Source of the DNA: Bradyrhizobium sp. BR 10289
GTDB taxonomy: Bacteria; Pseudomonadota; Alphaproteobacteria; Rhizobiales; Xanthobacteraceae
NCBI RefSeq assembly: GCF_019455385.1
Contig: NZ_JACOFR010000003.1
Location: 1-64,000 of the forward strand
Length of the DNA stretch: 64,000 nucleotides
Direction of reading: 5' to 3'
The notes beneath the pieces were generated by a model. It worked only from the letters and a program-made list of their open reading frames with translations. It made no database searches and was not told where the DNA came from. Shown here piece after piece: positions 18,561 to 26,095 of the stretch. Numbering within the stretch: the stretch's first letter is position 1; each line of letters starts with the position of its first letter. Made by a program: the position numbers and the translations under genes.

Positions 18561-20225
18561 GTGTTCAATTTCCAAAGCAAGAAGGTCCGGCATGCGGTCG
18601 CAGAAGTCGAGGCGCTCGACCGCTCGCAGGCGGTGATCGAGTTCGGTCTCGACGGCACCATCCTCGACGCCAACGAGAACCTTCTCAAGATGAGCGGCTA
18701 CACGCTCGCCGAGATCAAGGGCAAGCACCACAGCATCTTCGTCAGCCCGGCCGAGCGCGAGAGCGCGCGCTATCGCGACTTCTGGGCCAGCTTGAATCGC
18801 GGTGAATTCCAGACCACCCAATACAGGCGCTACGGCAAGAACGGCAAGGAGCTCTGGGTCCACGCCTCCTACGCCCCGCTGCTCGACGAGAACGGCAAGG
18901 TGGTCTCCTTCATCAAGTTCGCCACCGACATCACCGAATACAAGATGAGGAGCCTGGAGGAAGCAGGCAAGCTCGCCGCGATCAGCCGCGCGCAGGCCGT
19001 GATCGAGTTCAACATGGACGGCACAATCATCACCGCCAACGAGAACTTCCTCAACACGGTGGGCTACTCGCTCGACGAGATCAAGGGCAAGCATCACAGC
19101 ATGTTCGTGACGGCGGAAGATCGTGCCGGCACGGCCTATGCCGATTTCTGGGCGCGGCTCAACCGCGGCCAGTTCGAGGCGGCTGAATACAAGCGTTACG
19201 GCAAGGGCGGCAAGGAGATCTGGATTCTCGCCACATACAACCCGATCCTCGATGAGATGGGCCGGCCGTTCAAGGTGGTGAAATTTGCAACCGACGTCAC
19301 CGCGCAGAAGATGAAGGCGGCCGACAATGACGGCCAGCTCGCCGCGATTCAGAAATCGCAGGCGGTGATCGAATTCAACATGGACGGCACGATCCGGACC
19401 GCCAACGAGAACTTCCTCAGGGCGATGGGCTATTCGCTGGCCGAGATCAAGGGCCAGCATCATTCCATGTTCGTCGAGCCGAGCGAGAAGAACTCGGCGG
19501 CCTACCGCCAGTTCTGGGACGCGCTCGGGCGCGGCGAATATCAGGCAGCCGAGTACAAGCGCATCGCAAAGGGCGGCCGCGAGATCTGGATCCAGGCGTC
19601 CTACAACCCGATCTTCGATCTCAACGGCAAGCCCTACAAGGTGGTGAAATACGCTACCGACATCACCGCGCAGGCGATCGGCCGCAAGAAGGCGGACAAT
19701 GCGCGCGGACTGATCGAGGCGGTTGCCGCCGGCATCGAGCAGATGAGCGCCTCGATCCGCGAAATCTCGGAGACCATGGCGAAGTCGCGCGAGAATTCGA
19801 AGGTCGCGACCTCCAGGGTCGACGCCGCCGACGGCCAGGCGCAGAAGCTGAACGCGGCCGCGCAGGCCATGAGCGGAATCGTCGAGATGATCGCCGGCAT
19901 CACCAGCCAGATCAATCTTCTGGCGCTGAACGCCACCATCGAATCCGCGCGCGCCGGCGAAGCCGGCCGCGGCTTCGCCGTGGTAGCTTCCGAGGTGAAG
20001 AACCTCGCCAACCAGGCCAAGCAGGCCACCGACACGATCACGTCAGAGATCGACGCGCTGAACATTATCTCCGGCGACGTCGCAAGCTCGCTGACCGCGA
20101 TCAAGGTCGCGATCGCGGGCGTCAACGAGTTCATCGCCTCCACCGCCGCCGCGGTCGAGGAGCAGAGCGCGGTGACGGCCGACATGTCCGCCAACATGCA
20201 GCGCGCGTCGGCGGAGCTGTCGTAG
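18561..20225 (+). CDS. Cytosolic methyl-accepting chemotaxis protein with three tandem PAS domains
   Basis: A 554-residue chemoreceptor without membrane segments. Three PAS domains repeat with a period of 122 residues, marked by QAVIEF at about 23, 145 and 267. Each contains a YxLxEIKGxHHSxFV segment and ends KFATDIT or KYATDIT. The signalling domain follows (about 385-550) with the hairpin tip around [31 protein letters not shown] split across 453-483. The start is GTG at 18561. PAS input suggests sensing of redox, oxygen or a small intracellular ligand. The repeats are very similar, which points to recent internal duplication. Confidence 0.93.
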   Translation: MFNFQSKKVRHAVAEVEALDRSQAVIEFGLDGTILDANENLLKMSGYTLAEIKGKHHSIFVSPAERESARYRDFWASLNRGEFQTTQYRRYGKNGKELWVHASYAPLLDENGKVVSFIKFATDITEYKMRSLEEAGKLAAISRAQAVIEFNMDGTIITANENFLNTVGYSLDEIKGKHHSMFVTAEDRAGTAYADFWARLNRGQFEAAEYKRYGKGGKEIWILATYNPILDEMGRPFKVVKFATDVTAQKMKAADNDGQLAAIQKSQAVIEFNMDGTIRTANENFLRAMGYSLAEIKGQHHSMFVEPSEKNSAAYRQFWDALGRGEYQAAEYKRIAKGGREIWIQASYNPIFDLNGKPYKVVKYATDITAQAIGRKKADNARGLIEAVAAGIEQMSASIREISETMAKSRENSKVATSRVDAADGQAQKLNAAAQAMSGIVEMIAGITSQINLLALNATIESARAGEAGRGFAVVASEVKNLANQAKQATDTITSEIDALNIISGDVASSLTAIKVAIAGVNEFIASTAAAVEEQSAVTADMSANMQRASAELS

Positions 20226-20254
20226 GTTTCCCGTCTATCCCCTCTTCTCCATCC

Positions 20255-20377
20255 CCGTCATCCTGAGGTGCTCACACTGCAAAGCAGTGTGAGCCTCGAA
20301 GGATGAATTGGCCCCCGATGGAGCCGGGCCGTCGCCCTTCGAGGGCCGCTGAAGAAGCGGCCGCCTCAGGGTGACGG
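20255..20377. repeat. 123-bp element with inverted ends
   Basis: The left end CCGTCATCCTGAGG and right end CCTCAGGGTGACGG are inverted copies with one mismatch in 14. Inside are two hairpins: CTCACACTGCAAAGCAGTGTGAG, and a GCGGCC-centred one near 20350. The right half resembles the repeat at 14057-14143. It fits the dispersed REP-like elements of Bradyrhizobium genomes. Confidence 0.8.
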
Positions 20378-20499
20378 TTTGGATGCGTGTGGGCTCCGCT
20401 CCATTAGCACTCGTCGGGCCCTTCCTCCTCCGGGCTAAAGCGCAGTAAAAGAAGCGCGTGCCCATGCACGCCCCTTTTCGAGTCAAGGACCCGTCGCCC

Positions 20500-21288
20500 A
20501 TGCCCGCCTCCCCGCACAAAGTCGCCCTTGTCACCGGAGCCGCGCGCGGCATCGGGCTTGCGACCGCCAAGAAGTTTCTGGCCGATGGCTGGCGTGTGGC
20601 GCTGCTCGACATCGAGGGCGAGCTGCTCGGCCGCACGGTGGCCGGGCTCGGCCCAAGCGAGGCGACGCTGGCGCTTACCTGCGACGTCTCGGACGCGGCC
20701 GCGATCGCTGCTGCCATGAAAACCATCGAGCAGCGCTTCGGCCGGCTCGATGCGCTGGTCAACAATGCCGGCATCGCCGTGTTCGCGCCGCTGATGGAGA
20801 CCTCGGACGCCGACTGGCGCCGCGTGCTCGAGGTCAACCTCACCGGCCCGTTCCTCTGCACCAAGGCCGCGGTGCCCCTGATGCGCGAGGCCGATGGCGG
20901 CGCCATCGTCAACATCACCTCGATCTCGGCGGTGCGCGCCTCGACGCTGCGCTCGGCCTACGGCACCAGCAAAGCGGGCCTTGCGCACCTGACGAAACAG
21001 CTCGCGGTCGAGCTCGCCTCGCTCAACATCCGCGTCAACGCGGTCGCGCCCGGGCCGGTCGACACCGCGATGGCCAAGCAGGTGCACACCAAGGAGATCC
21101 GCGCCGACTATCACGACGCCATTCCGCTCAACCGCTACGGCCTGGAAGAGGAACTCGCGGAGGCCATCTATTTCCTGTGCTCAGGCAGTGCGAGCTACAT
21201 CACCGGCCAAATTTTGGCCGTCGATGGCGGCTTCGATGCGGCCGGCATCGGCCTGCCGACGTTGCGCGGGCAACGGCGGAACGGCTAG
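20500..21288 (+). CDS. SDR-family oxidoreductase, classical type
   Basis: A 262-residue NAD(P)-dependent dehydrogenase with TGAARGIG (12-19), NNAG (88-91), catalytic Ser in ITSISA (about 141-143), and Y154-GTS-K158. The C-terminus reads YITGQILAVDGGFDAAG, typical of FabG-like enzymes. ATG at 20500 is preferred over an upstream in-frame ATG because AAGGA lies ten bases before it and homologues begin at this point. The substrate cannot be told from sequence. It is flanked by a repeat element on the left and a repeat-bearing short intergenic region on the right. Confidence 0.9.
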   Translation: MPASPHKVALVTGAARGIGLATAKKFLADGWRVALLDIEGELLGRTVAGLGPSEATLALTCDVSDAAAIAAAMKTIEQRFGRLDALVNNAGIAVFAPLMETSDADWRRVLEVNLTGPFLCTKAAVPLMREADGGAIVNITSISAVRASTLRSAYGTSKAGLAHLTKQLAVELASLNIRVNAVAPGPVDTAMAKQVHTKEIRADYHDAIPLNRYGLEEELAEAIYFLCSGSASYITGQILAVDGGFDAAGIGLPTLRGQRRNG

Positions 21289-21299
21289 GCACGGGATTT

Positions 21300-21335
21300 G
21301 TAGGGTGGGCAAAGGCGCGAAGCGCGGTGCCCACG
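21300..21335. repeat. Short palindromic repeat (GTGGGCA/TGCCCAC)
   Basis: TAGGGTGGGCAAAGGCGCGA continues to GCGCGGTGCCCACG, with arms GTGGGCA and TGCCCAC around a CGCGAAGCG core. This is a very common dispersed repeat type in Bradyrhizobium-like genomes. It lies just upstream of the small secreted protein gene. Confidence 0.7.
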
Positions 21336-21358
21336 GAATCGAATTCGTGGAGAGTCTC

Positions 21359-21796
21359 ATGCGACGCATCACCGTCCTCAAAATCCTGATGCTCGCATCC
21401 GGACTGCTCGCCGCCGAACCCGCTGCGGCCGAGATCCGCATCATTCAGTCGCCGGGCGGACAGGTCGGGCCGTTCCTCGATCTGTTCGAGAAGGTGCGCG
21501 AGAGCGGCGAGCGCGTGGTGATCGACGGCCCCTGCCTGTCGGCGTGCACGCTGGTGCTGAGCATCGTGCCGGGCGAGCGCATCTGCGTCACCAAGCGTGC
21601 CGTGCTCGGCTTCCATGCCGCGCGCTCGATCGACCGGCGCGGTCGTTTCTATGCCGAGCCGGAAGCCTCCGAAGCGGTGCTGGCGGCCTATCCCGGCCCG
21701 GTGCGCGACTGGATCAGCCGTCGCGGCGGTCTCACCTCGCGGCTGCTGGTGCTGAAGGGGCGCGACCTCGCCGCGATCTATCCGCGCTGCCGATGA
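21359..21796 (+). CDS. Secreted protein of unknown function with a GPCLSACT motif
   Basis: A 145-residue protein with a signal peptide (MRRITVLKILMLASGLLAAEPAAA). The mature part begins with a beta segment IRIIQSPGGQVGPFLDLFEKV, then VIDGPCLSACTLVLSIVP, and ends RDLAAIYPRCR. The order of a GG-containing strand followed by a Ser within CLSACT resembles the start of the ClpP/SppA-like crotonase fold in predicted periplasmic proteins (COG3904-like), but only the N-terminal part would be present. The two Cys of this motif plus CVTKR and the final Cys could form disulfides. GGAGAG precedes the ATG. Protease activity is not established. Confidence 0.72.
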   Translation: MRRITVLKILMLASGLLAAEPAAAEIRIIQSPGGQVGPFLDLFEKVRESGERVVIDGPCLSACTLVLSIVPGERICVTKRAVLGFHAARSIDRRGRFYAEPEASEAVLAAYPGPVRDWISRRGGLTSRLLVLKGRDLAAIYPRCR

Positions 21797-21832
21797 GGCT
21801 GCGGCGGCCGCGGGCCATCTCGGCCCGGTCTG

Positions 21833-21925
21833 CTAGAACAGGGATTGGACCAGCGGCGCGAGCTTCACGCTTGCGCAAATAAGCATGCCCCAGAGAGCAA
21901 AATTGATCTGCAGCGCCGTCGCCAT
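21833..21925 (-). CDS. Small membrane protein, 30 residues
   Basis: A 30-codon reading frame (MATALQINFALWGMLICASV, then KLAPLVQSLF) with a strong ribosome-binding site (GGAAGGGGAG) about seven bases before the ATG. It contains a single hydrophobic segment of about 15-18 residues followed by one Lys. Such short single-helix proteins are common in Bradyrhizobium but poorly described. No homologue can be verified here, so this is a supported prediction without function. A small CGGGCC/GGCCCG hairpin follows it. Confidence 0.5.
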   Translation of the reverse strand: MATALQINFALWGMLICASVKLAPLVQSLF

Positions 21926-22085
21926 CGGCCGCTCCCCTTCCAAGTGACGTCCATCCCGATGTGTCGTATTTGTGAAAGAGTCATTAGCGATTTTGACTCG
22001 CGGTTCACAGCCTAATCTTGCGCCAGTTGTTGTGCGATGCGATCGGACGGGACAGCAACCGGCCGATCCGGCCGCAATGTGACGA

Positions 22086-22121
22086 TGCGTGTCCCGCATC
22101 AACGGGAAAGCGGGACACGCA
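22086..22121. other. Perfect 12-bp hairpin without U-tract, downstream of the VOC gene
   Basis: TGCGTGTCCCGC (22086-22097) and GCGGGACACGCA (22110-22121) are perfectly complementary with a 12-base loop. It lies 20 bp past the VOC gene stop. Neither strand shows a T-run after it, so it may be a 3'-end stabilising structure, a Rho-assisted terminator or a protein site. Confidence 0.65.
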
Positions 22122-22140
22122 CATCAGGCAATCGCGCTTG

Positions 22141-22554
22141 TCACATTCCCTCCGCCGGACAGTTCACCATCCAGGGAATGCCGAACTTGTCGGTGCACAT
22201 GCCAAAGCCCTTGGCCCAGAAGGTCTTGCTGAAGGGCATGGTGACGGTGCCGCCGTCAGCAAGCGCGTTGAACTTGCGCTCGCCGTCCGCGGGGTCCGCG
22301 ACCGTGATCGAGACCGCAAAGCCCTGCGGCTTGTTGAAATGCTCGGCCGGCGCGTCGGAGGCCATCAGCACGCTGCCGTCGGGCAGCGACATCCGCGCGT
22401 GCATGATCATCTTCTCGCGGCCGGGCGTGGCGGGCACCTCCGGCGGTGCGTCCGATGACCGCATCATCGCGTCGATCTTGCCCCCGAGAGCCTTGGCGTA
22501 ATAGTTGAACGCCGCTTCGCAATTGTCCTGATAGAACAGATAGGGATTGAGCAT
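22141..22554 (-). CDS. VOC-family (PhnB/glyoxalase-like) protein
   Basis: A 137-residue protein with the PhnB-type vicinal oxygen chelate pattern: MLNPYLFYQDNCEAAFNYYAK at the start, ARMSLPDGSVLMASD in the middle and DKFGIPWMVNCPAEG at the end. These proteins are often co-encoded with SRPBCC and DGPF proteins and ECF sigma factors; the reaction is unknown. AAAGGAGAG precedes the ATG at 22554. It lies 61 bp behind the SRPBCC gene and is probably in the same transcript. Confidence 0.88.
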   Translation of the reverse strand: MLNPYLFYQDNCEAAFNYYAKALGGKIDAMMRSSDAPPEVPATPGREKMIMHARMSLPDGSVLMASDAPAEHFNKPQGFAVSITVADPADGERKFNALADGGTVTMPFSKTFWAKGFGMCTDKFGIPWMVNCPAEGM

Positions 22555-22615
22555 CGCTTCTCTCCTTTGGTTCGCTTCCTGGATTCCTCTTTCGTTTTCC
22601 GGCGCCGCCGAGGCG

Positions 22616-23152
22616 TTACTTCTCGGTGAGCTTCTTCAGGCTGACGAGGCCGGCCTCGAAATCCTTGCCGATCATGGTGTCCATGTTGACGAAGACCTGC
22701 ATCACCTTGGACATGAACGGCGCCGGACCATACATCGCCCATGTGACCAGTGTGGCATCGCCTTGCGGCACAAAGGTGAACTCGGCGGTGTTGTGGCCTT
22801 CGAACGGCCGCTCGAAATCGAGCTTGATGCGCAGCTGCGACGAGGCATTCGCCTCGAGGATCTCCATGTGGCCGGCGCCGACATTGTTGTTGCCGTCCCA
22901 GGCATAGGTCGCGCCCTTGCCCGACGCGGTTCCGCCGTAGCTGCGCTTCATGGCGGGATCGCGGTTCTCATAGGGCGACCATCCGGTCCAGAAGCGGAAA
23001 TCGGCGACCTGCGGATAGATCGCGGCGGCCGGCGCCTTCACGGCGAGCGAACGTTCGACACGGAAGGTGTCGGGCTTTGTCAAAGCGAAGACGAGGATGC
23101 CCGCAATCCCGACCGCGATCACGATGGCGATGATGGCAATGGCTTTCAGCAT
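22616..23152 (-). CDS. SRPBCC-family (START/Bet v1-like) protein with membrane anchor
   Basis: A 178-residue protein. A hydrophobic N-terminal helix (MLKAIAIIAIVIAVGIAGIL) anchors a SRPBCC domain: RVERSLAVKAPAAAIYPQVADFRFWTGWSPYE, then GKGATYAWDGNNNVGAGHMEI, and the closing helix FMSKVMQVFVNMDTMIGKDFEAGL. Such domains bind hydrophobic ligands. ATG at 23152 is preceded by AGGGAG, so the longer frame upstream is rejected. An ECF42-type promoter (23179-23205) lies 27 to 53 bp before the start codon, in the gap after the sigma gene. Confidence 0.88.
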   Translation of the reverse strand: MLKAIAIIAIVIAVGIAGILVFALTKPDTFRVERSLAVKAPAAAIYPQVADFRFWTGWSPYENRDPAMKRSYGGTASGKGATYAWDGNNNVGAGHMEILEANASSQLRIKLDFERPFEGHNTAEFTFVPQGDATLVTWAMYGPAPFMSKVMQVFVNMDTMIGKDFEAGLVSLKKLTEK

Positions 23153-23178
23153 GAACCGCTCCCTGGATACGGGATCAA

Positions 23179-23205
23179 GACGAACGGCGCGGGCCGGAGC
23201 CGACA
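23179..23205 (-). promoter_or_regulatory. Putative ECF42-type promoter upstream of the SRPBCC-VOC genes
   Basis: On the minus strand TGTCGG (23205-23200), 17 bases, then CGTCTT starting at 23182. Both blocks and the spacing equal those at 18234-18260 and 24923-24949. Confidence 0.75.
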
Positions 23206-23229
23206 AGCGACGGAACAATTTTTTAGCCG

Positions 23230-24525
23230 TCACTTAGCCTTCGCGCTTTGCCTCTGGCCGCCGCCTTTCGGCTGGCTGTCCCGGATCAGGCGATCCAGAT
23301 GCATGCGGATGTGGGCGGCCTCGGCCGAGGTGTTGGCGAGCGCGATGGCGCGGTCGAAGGCAACGCGGGCTTCGTCGTTGCGACCGAGCTGCATCAGGAA
23401 GGCGCCGCGCACGCCATAGAAATGAAAGTAGTTGGCAAGCTTCGGTGCAAGCGGCTCGATCAGATCGAGCGCGGCCTGTGGCCCGCGCACCTTGGAGACC
23501 GCAACCGCACGGTTGAGCGTCACCACCGGCGACGGCTGCACCAGCTCCAACGCGCCGTAGAGCAGGTCGATCTGGGCCCAGTCGGTCTCCTCGGGCGTCG
23601 CGGCGCGCGCATGCAGCGCCGCAATCGCGGCCTGGATCTGATAGGGGCCGCTGCGGCGGTGGCGCATCGCCTTGTCGATCAGCGCAAGGCCCTCCGCGAT
23701 CATGGTGCGGTTCCACAGCGAGCGATCCTGGTCGTCGAGCAGAATGAGCGAGCCGTCCGCGGCAAAGCGTGCGGCGCTACGGGCATGCTGCAGCAGGATC
23801 AGCGCCGTCAGGCCCATGATCTCGGGCTCGCTCTGGAACAGCCGCAGCAGCAGCCGCGCCAGCCGGATCGCCTCCTCGCACAGCGGCTTCCTGATCTCGG
23901 CGGTGTCGCCGCTCGCCGAATAGCCCTCGTTGAAGATCAGGTAGATCATCGCGGCAACGCCGGCGAGCCGCTCCGAGCGCTCGACCGCACCGGGCGCCTC
24001 GAACGGCGTGCCCGCTTCGGCGACCTTCGCCTTGGCTCTGGTGATGCGCTGCTCCATCGCGGCTTCCGACACCAGGAAGGCGCGCGCGATCTGCTTGACG
24101 GTCAGACCTGAGACGATGCGCAAGGCAAGCGCGATCTGCTGCGTCGCCGGCAGTTGCGGATGGCAGCAGATGAACATCAGCCGCAGAATGTCGTCGCGGT
24201 AGTGCGATCCATCGAGCCGCTCGGCAAGCGCGCCTTCGGCGTCGTCGAGATCGGAGATGGCATGGTCGTCCTCCGGAAGTGGCTGCTGCTTGCGGGTGCG
24301 GCGCACCTCGTCGATCGCAACGTTGCGGCCGACCATGATCAGCCAGGCTGCGGGATCGCGCGGCGGTCCGTTCTGCGGCCAGGTTTTGAGCGCGCGAAGG
24401 CAGGCGTTCTGGAAGGCCTCCTCGGCGGTGTCGAGATCGCGGAAATAGCGCAGCAGCGCGCCGACCGCCTGCGGCCGCGCCGAGGTCAGCGCAGTCTCGA
24501 TCCAGGCGGTATCGGTGTCGCTCAC
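23230..24525 (-). CDS. ECF42-like RNA polymerase sigma factor with C-terminal TPR-like extension
   Basis: A 431-residue sigma factor. Region 2 includes LDTAEEAFQNACLRALKTW and PAAWLIMVGRNVAIDEVRR; region 4 includes LTVKQIARAFLVSEAAMEQRI. A long extension of about 240 residues (IYLIFNEGYSASGDTAEIRK, then helical TPR-like repeats) is the mark of the ECF42 group (DUF6596). It starts with GTG at 24525, overlapping the stop of the DGPF gene as GTGA, so translation is coupled. No anti-sigma gene is adjacent; in this group the C-terminal extension is thought to be needed for activity. Likely autoregulated from the promoter at 24923-24949. Confidence 0.93.
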   Translation of the reverse strand: MSDTDTAWIETALTSARPQAVGALLRYFRDLDTAEEAFQNACLRALKTWPQNGPPRDPAAWLIMVGRNVAIDEVRRTRKQQPLPEDDHAISDLDDAEGALAERLDGSHYRDDILRLMFICCHPQLPATQQIALALRIVSGLTVKQIARAFLVSEAAMEQRITRAKAKVAEAGTPFEAPGAVERSERLAGVAAMIYLIFNEGYSASGDTAEIRKPLCEEAIRLARLLLRLFQSEPEIMGLTALILLQHARSAARFAADGSLILLDDQDRSLWNRTMIAEGLALIDKAMRHRRSGPYQIQAAIAALHARAATPEETDWAQIDLLYGALELVQPSPVVTLNRAVAVSKVRGPQAALDLIEPLAPKLANYFHFYGVRGAFLMQLGRNDEARVAFDRAIALANTSAEAAHIRMHLDRLIRDSQPKGGGQRQSAKAK

Positions 24526-24890
24526 GCCGAAAGCCCTCCGGGCCGGAACAAGCCGACGGGACGCACCTCGTAAGCGCCGCCGGGATTGGCAGCGCCAAGG
24601 TCGCGCGCAACGTCGAGTGCGTCGTCGAGGTTCTTGCAATCCACGATGTAGAAGCCGAGCAGCTGCTCCTTGGTTTCGGCATAGGGGCCGTCGAGCACCA
24701 GCGGCGGGTCTTCCTTGCGCAGCGTCGCGGCCGCCGTGGTCGGCAGCAGCCGCGCCACCGGCCCGAGCCGGCCCTGCTGGGTGAGCTTCTCCTGCACCAC
24801 GGCGAGCTTCTTCATCACGGCTTCGTCCTGGTCCTTGCTCCAGGAGCCGACGAAGTCTTCGTCGTGATAGCAGAGGATCGCATAAAGCAT
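24522..24890 (-). CDS. YCII/DGPF-domain protein coupled to the ECF42-like sigma factor
   Basis: A 122-residue protein starting MLYAILCYHDEDFVGSWSKD and containing VLDGPYAETKEQLLGFYIVD, a DGPF-group signature with Tyr for Phe. Its stop codon overlaps the GTG start of the sigma gene by four bases. GGAAGG precedes the ATG. The putative ECF42-type promoter lies 33 to 59 bp upstream. DGPF proteins are standard partners of ECF42 sigma factors; their role is not known. A much longer open frame covering this gene is an artefact of the opposite-strand dehydrogenase gene. Confidence 0.92.
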   Translation of the reverse strand: MLYAILCYHDEDFVGSWSKDQDEAVMKKLAVVQEKLTQQGRLGPVARLLPTTAAATLRKEDPPLVLDGPYAETKEQLLGFYIVDCKNLDDALDVARDLGAANPGGAYEVRPVGLFRPGGLSA

Positions 24891-24922
24891 GGGCAGCACC
24901 TTCCCTGAACGCTTGTTTTGAA

Positions 24923-24949
24923 GACGATCCACTATGCCCCGCTCCGACA
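24923..24949 (-). promoter_or_regulatory. Putative ECF42-type promoter upstream of the DGPF-sigma operon
   Basis: On the minus strand TGTCGG (24949-24944), 17 bases, then CGTCTT starting at 24926. It would make the sigma operon autoregulated. Confidence 0.75.
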
Positions 24950-25034
24950 GCGCTGCGGAAAAAAATTGCAAGAAAAATCCGGCAGATCGTGCCAAGGAGG
25001 GCCACCAAAAGCGGAACCTTATGAGGCACTTCGA

Positions 25035-26000
25035 ATGACCGTGGGCACCCTTGCCGTCCTGATCAACAGCACGCAGCAGAACTGGCTGCCTGAGCGATGG
25101 AAAGCCCGATTCGAGGCCGTCTGCGGCGGCCGCCGCGTGGTGCTGCTCCCCAACTCCGCGCTCGATCCGGCCGAGGTGCATTATGCGGCGGTATGGAAGC
25201 CGGTGCCCGGCGATCTCAGGGCATTTCCGAACCTGCGTGCCATCTTCAACCTCGGCGCCGGCGTCGACGCGCTGATGGCCGACAAGAGCCTGCCCGACGT
25301 GCCGCTGGTGCGCGTCGCCGTGCCCGACCTCACCAATCGCATGACAGAATATGTCGTGCTGCATGTGCTGATGCATCACCGCCAGGAGCTGTACCTGCGG
25401 GCGTCGCAGCGCGAGAAACGCTGGGAGCCGAAATATCAGTGGCCGGCAAGCGCGGTCACGGTCGGCATGATGGGCCTGGGTACGCTCGGTGCCGACGCCG
25501 CCGACGTACTGCGCCGGCTCGGCTTCCGTGTCGTCGGCTGGAGCCGCAGCCCGCGCACGATCGAAGGCGTCGAATGCTTCCACGGCAGCGCCGGGATGGA
25601 TGCGTTCCTGCGCAAGACCGACATCCTCGTCAGCCTGCTGCCGCTGACGCCCGACACGCACGGCATTCTCAACCGCGACGTTTTCAGCAAGCTCAACCGC
25701 ACGGGCAAGTTCGGTGCGCCCGTGCTGATCAATGCGGGCCGCGGCGGACTGCAGAACGAAGCCGATATTCTCGCCTGCCTCGACGACGGCACGCTCGGCG
25801 CCGCCTCGCTCGATGTCTTCGTGCAGGAGCCGCAGCCGAAGGACAGCCGCTTCTGGACCCATCCCAAGGTGCTGCTGACCCCGCACAACGCCGCCGACAC
25901 CGACGCGGATGCGATCTCGGCCTACGTCGCCGAGCAGATCGCCCGGTTCGAGGCCGGCGGCGCGCTGGAGAACGTGGTGGATCGGGTCAGAGGGTACTAG
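25035..26000 (+). CDS. Glyoxylate/hydroxypyruvate reductase A-like 2-hydroxyacid dehydrogenase
   Basis: A 321-residue D-2-hydroxyacid dehydrogenase that probably reduces glyoxylate or hydroxypyruvate with NAD(P)H. The Rossmann motif VGMMGLGTLGADAADVL (about 143-159), the substrate-binding Arg in INAGRGG, the Glu in VFVQEPQP and the acid/base His in LLTPHNAADTD are all present. The spacing and the ending resemble GhrA rather than GhrB. ATG at 25035 has GAGG eight bases upstream; an earlier in-frame start would overlap the ECF promoter region. It is transcribed away from the sigma operon. Confidence 0.9.
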   Translation: MTVGTLAVLINSTQQNWLPERWKARFEAVCGGRRVVLLPNSALDPAEVHYAAVWKPVPGDLRAFPNLRAIFNLGAGVDALMADKSLPDVPLVRVAVPDLTNRMTEYVVLHVLMHHRQELYLRASQREKRWEPKYQWPASAVTVGMMGLGTLGADAADVLRRLGFRVVGWSRSPRTIEGVECFHGSAGMDAFLRKTDILVSLLPLTPDTHGILNRDVFSKLNRTGKFGAPVLINAGRGGLQNEADILACLDDGTLGAASLDVFVQEPQPKDSRFWTHPKVLLTPHNAADTDADAISAYVAEQIARFEAGGALENVVDRVRGY

Positions 26001-26095
26001 GCCCCCCCGAAGAAGGTACGCAGCCACCTCGTTCACCCTCTCTTAGCGAGAAGTTGATAGGCGTTGTTAACCAACGCTGAAACAACGAGTCGAAC

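Noticed and set aside
24522..26036. 504-codon minus-strand frame as one large gene
   Set aside because: Only the last 122 codons are a real gene (DGPF protein); the rest is antisense to the hydroxyacid dehydrogenase and crosses the promoter.
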